The notes beneath the pieces were generated by a model. The model ran no database searches and had not been told where the DNA came from. It saw nothing but the letters and a program-made list of their open reading frames with translations. Shown here piece by piece: positions 5,571-6,399 of a DNA stretch of 6,399 nt (the first letter of the stretch is position 1; every line of letters starts with the position of its first letter). Position numbers and translations under genes: made by a program. The stretch is from JBBABP01 sp041657585 (lineage in GTDB: Bacteria > Patescibacteriota > Gracilibacteria > Absconditabacterales > Absconditicoccaceae), in assembly GCA_041657585.1 (NCBI GenBank), contig JBBABP010000060.1, positions 1 through 6,399 of the forward strand, in the 5' to 3' direction.

Positions 5571-6399
5571 ATTGCTTTTAGGCTTTTTGGCTTTTATAAT
5601 GATTAAACTTAATAAGCAAAATAATATTAAATACAACAAATAATCGTTTAAATATAAATATTGATTTTCAATTTTTTGTTTTTCTTTTTGTTTAATTATA
5701 TTTCCGATATTGTCAAAAAATTCATCAAAGTTTTTAGTTTCCAAAATTCTATAAAACGCTCAATTTGTCTTATTTGCTATGTCTTCAAGTAATTGAGTAT
5801 TGATGTTCGTGTAAATACTATCGTTCCATTTATCTTGTCAAATTATATAATTGTTTTGTCATACTCATAGAGTAAATATTGAAACTTTGTTTTTGATCAG
5901 TGGCAAAACTTGCATTGGATCATATCATTTATTTGAGTCTCAATCAGTCAACAAAATTATTATTCAGTTTTTTTCTGTGTTATTTCTATTTATTTTATTT
6001 AAATTATTTATTGCCAAAAGCAGTGCATCTCATATTGCTGTTCAAAGAAAATCTGAAACTGGAGGGAAATCTCATAGATTTGTTTTTTCAAATTTTTTGA
6101 TTATTCAATTTGTGTCACTTGAAAATGGTATATAAACCAAAGGTAAGCCAGAAAAAGTTATAATAGAAATATTGTATCAATTTAATTTATCCAAAAGTTT
6201 AAGTAATGAATTTTTCGCTGAAATAAATCTACTTGGTAAAATATCATTGCTTGCCATAGAAAGAGAAACATCAAAAATAATTTGTATCGGTGTTTTTTTT
6301 TCGACTATTATTTTTTTGCTTGTGATAAATCATATATTTAATGGTAGAAGTAATATACAAGTTATTAACGTGAATATAATCGATTTATAAATTATTTTT
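5562..6399 (-). CDS. BatA-like VWA-domain membrane protein (5' end outside window)
   Basis: 278 codons are visible with TGA as Gly, and there is a TAA stop. No in-frame start lies between the window edge and the VWA domain, so the N-terminus is missing. Order seen (numbered from the first visible codon): a membrane segment (about 7-26), a von Willebrand factor A domain (about 37-218), and a C-terminal membrane helix (about 253-269) with a Lys-rich tail. The metal-ion-dependent adhesion site is complete: DVSLS (Asp43, Ser45, Ser47), Thr120 in LGTAIGDAL and Asp152 in LLTDGDSNKG. The helix-VWA-helix plan and GTAIGDAL match BatA of the Bacteroides aerotolerance operons. BatA-type proteins sit in the membrane with the VWA domain facing out and usually follow MoxR and DUF58 genes, which would lie beyond the window's right edge. 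Its ligand is unknown. Confidence 0.9.

Noticed and set aside
5562..5744. Separate 60-residue membrane protein
   Set aside because: It is only the C-terminal tail of the VWA protein. The apparent start is an internal TTG codon, and upstream TGA codons are glycines rather than stops.
3188..6301. Homopolymer runs of nine A/T in ftsX and the VWA gene as phase-variation switches
   Set aside because: Runs of this length are expected in DNA this AT-rich, and both frames are intact; there is no evidence of variation.
5851..6390. Three + strand open frames opposite the VWA gene
   Set aside because: All are antisense to a continuous BatA-like protein with complete MIDAS residues.

Overview
The window is strongly AT-rich. 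It reads as ordinary protein-coding DNA only if TGA is translated as glycine (genetic code 25). That code is known from the Candidate Phyla Radiation lineages Absconditabacteria (SR1) and Gracilibacteria (BD1-5). Under the standard code every gene here is shattered, which is why only short open frames appear. With TGA as Gly, long proteins with textbook motifs appear: LepA, RsmI, DUF1294, FtsX, HtrA, a TPR protein and a BatA-like VWA protein. TGA falls on invariant glycines, for example the HtrA nucleophile motif GNSGGP. All eight genes stop at TAA. The four in-frame CGA codons sit where Trp or another aromatic/hydrophobic residue fits better than Arg, at least in HtrA, FtsX and DUF1294. This agrees with the CGA/CGG-to-Trp reassignment reported computationally for Absconditabacteria and makes that phylum the best guess.

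Layout. The left part (1-2501) is on the + strand and concerns translation. It holds the 3' end of a LepA/EF4 GTPase-domain ORF, a second ORF carrying the rest of LepA, a small DUF1294 membrane protein, and rsmI, which overlaps DUF1294 by one base (TAATG). The right part (2582-6399) is on the - strand and concerns the cell envelope. In order of transcription it holds a BatA-like VWA membrane protein (5' end outside the window), an HtrA/DegP-type PDZ protease, a TPR protein and an FtsX-family membrane protein. The two blocks converge at 2502-2581.

The most unusual observation is that lepA is split. The GTPase-domain ORF stops with TAA right after the conserved IPPPK linker. A 51-base gap with further in-frame stops and an 18-base perfect palindrome follows. 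The rest of LepA then begins at an ATG in the same frame, exactly at the domain I/II boundary. The C-terminal part is well conserved, so this looks more like gene fission (or, less likely, recoding) than decay. Other points of interest are the CGA codons, an approximately 45-residue insertion in LepA, an octamer-period intergenic repeat family (three copies, two starting at stop codons), no Shine-Dalgarno sequence at any visible start, and a GC-richer terminator-like block between the VWA and htrA genes.

How the genes may work together (inference): LepA and RsmI both act on the ribosome. The - strand genes form an envelope group, combining a MIDAS-type VWA protein, a periplasm-facing protease, a TPR scaffold and FtsX. 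This recalls the VWA-plus-TPR make-up of Bat operons. No RNA genes, CRISPR arrays, insertion sequences or prophage genes were seen.
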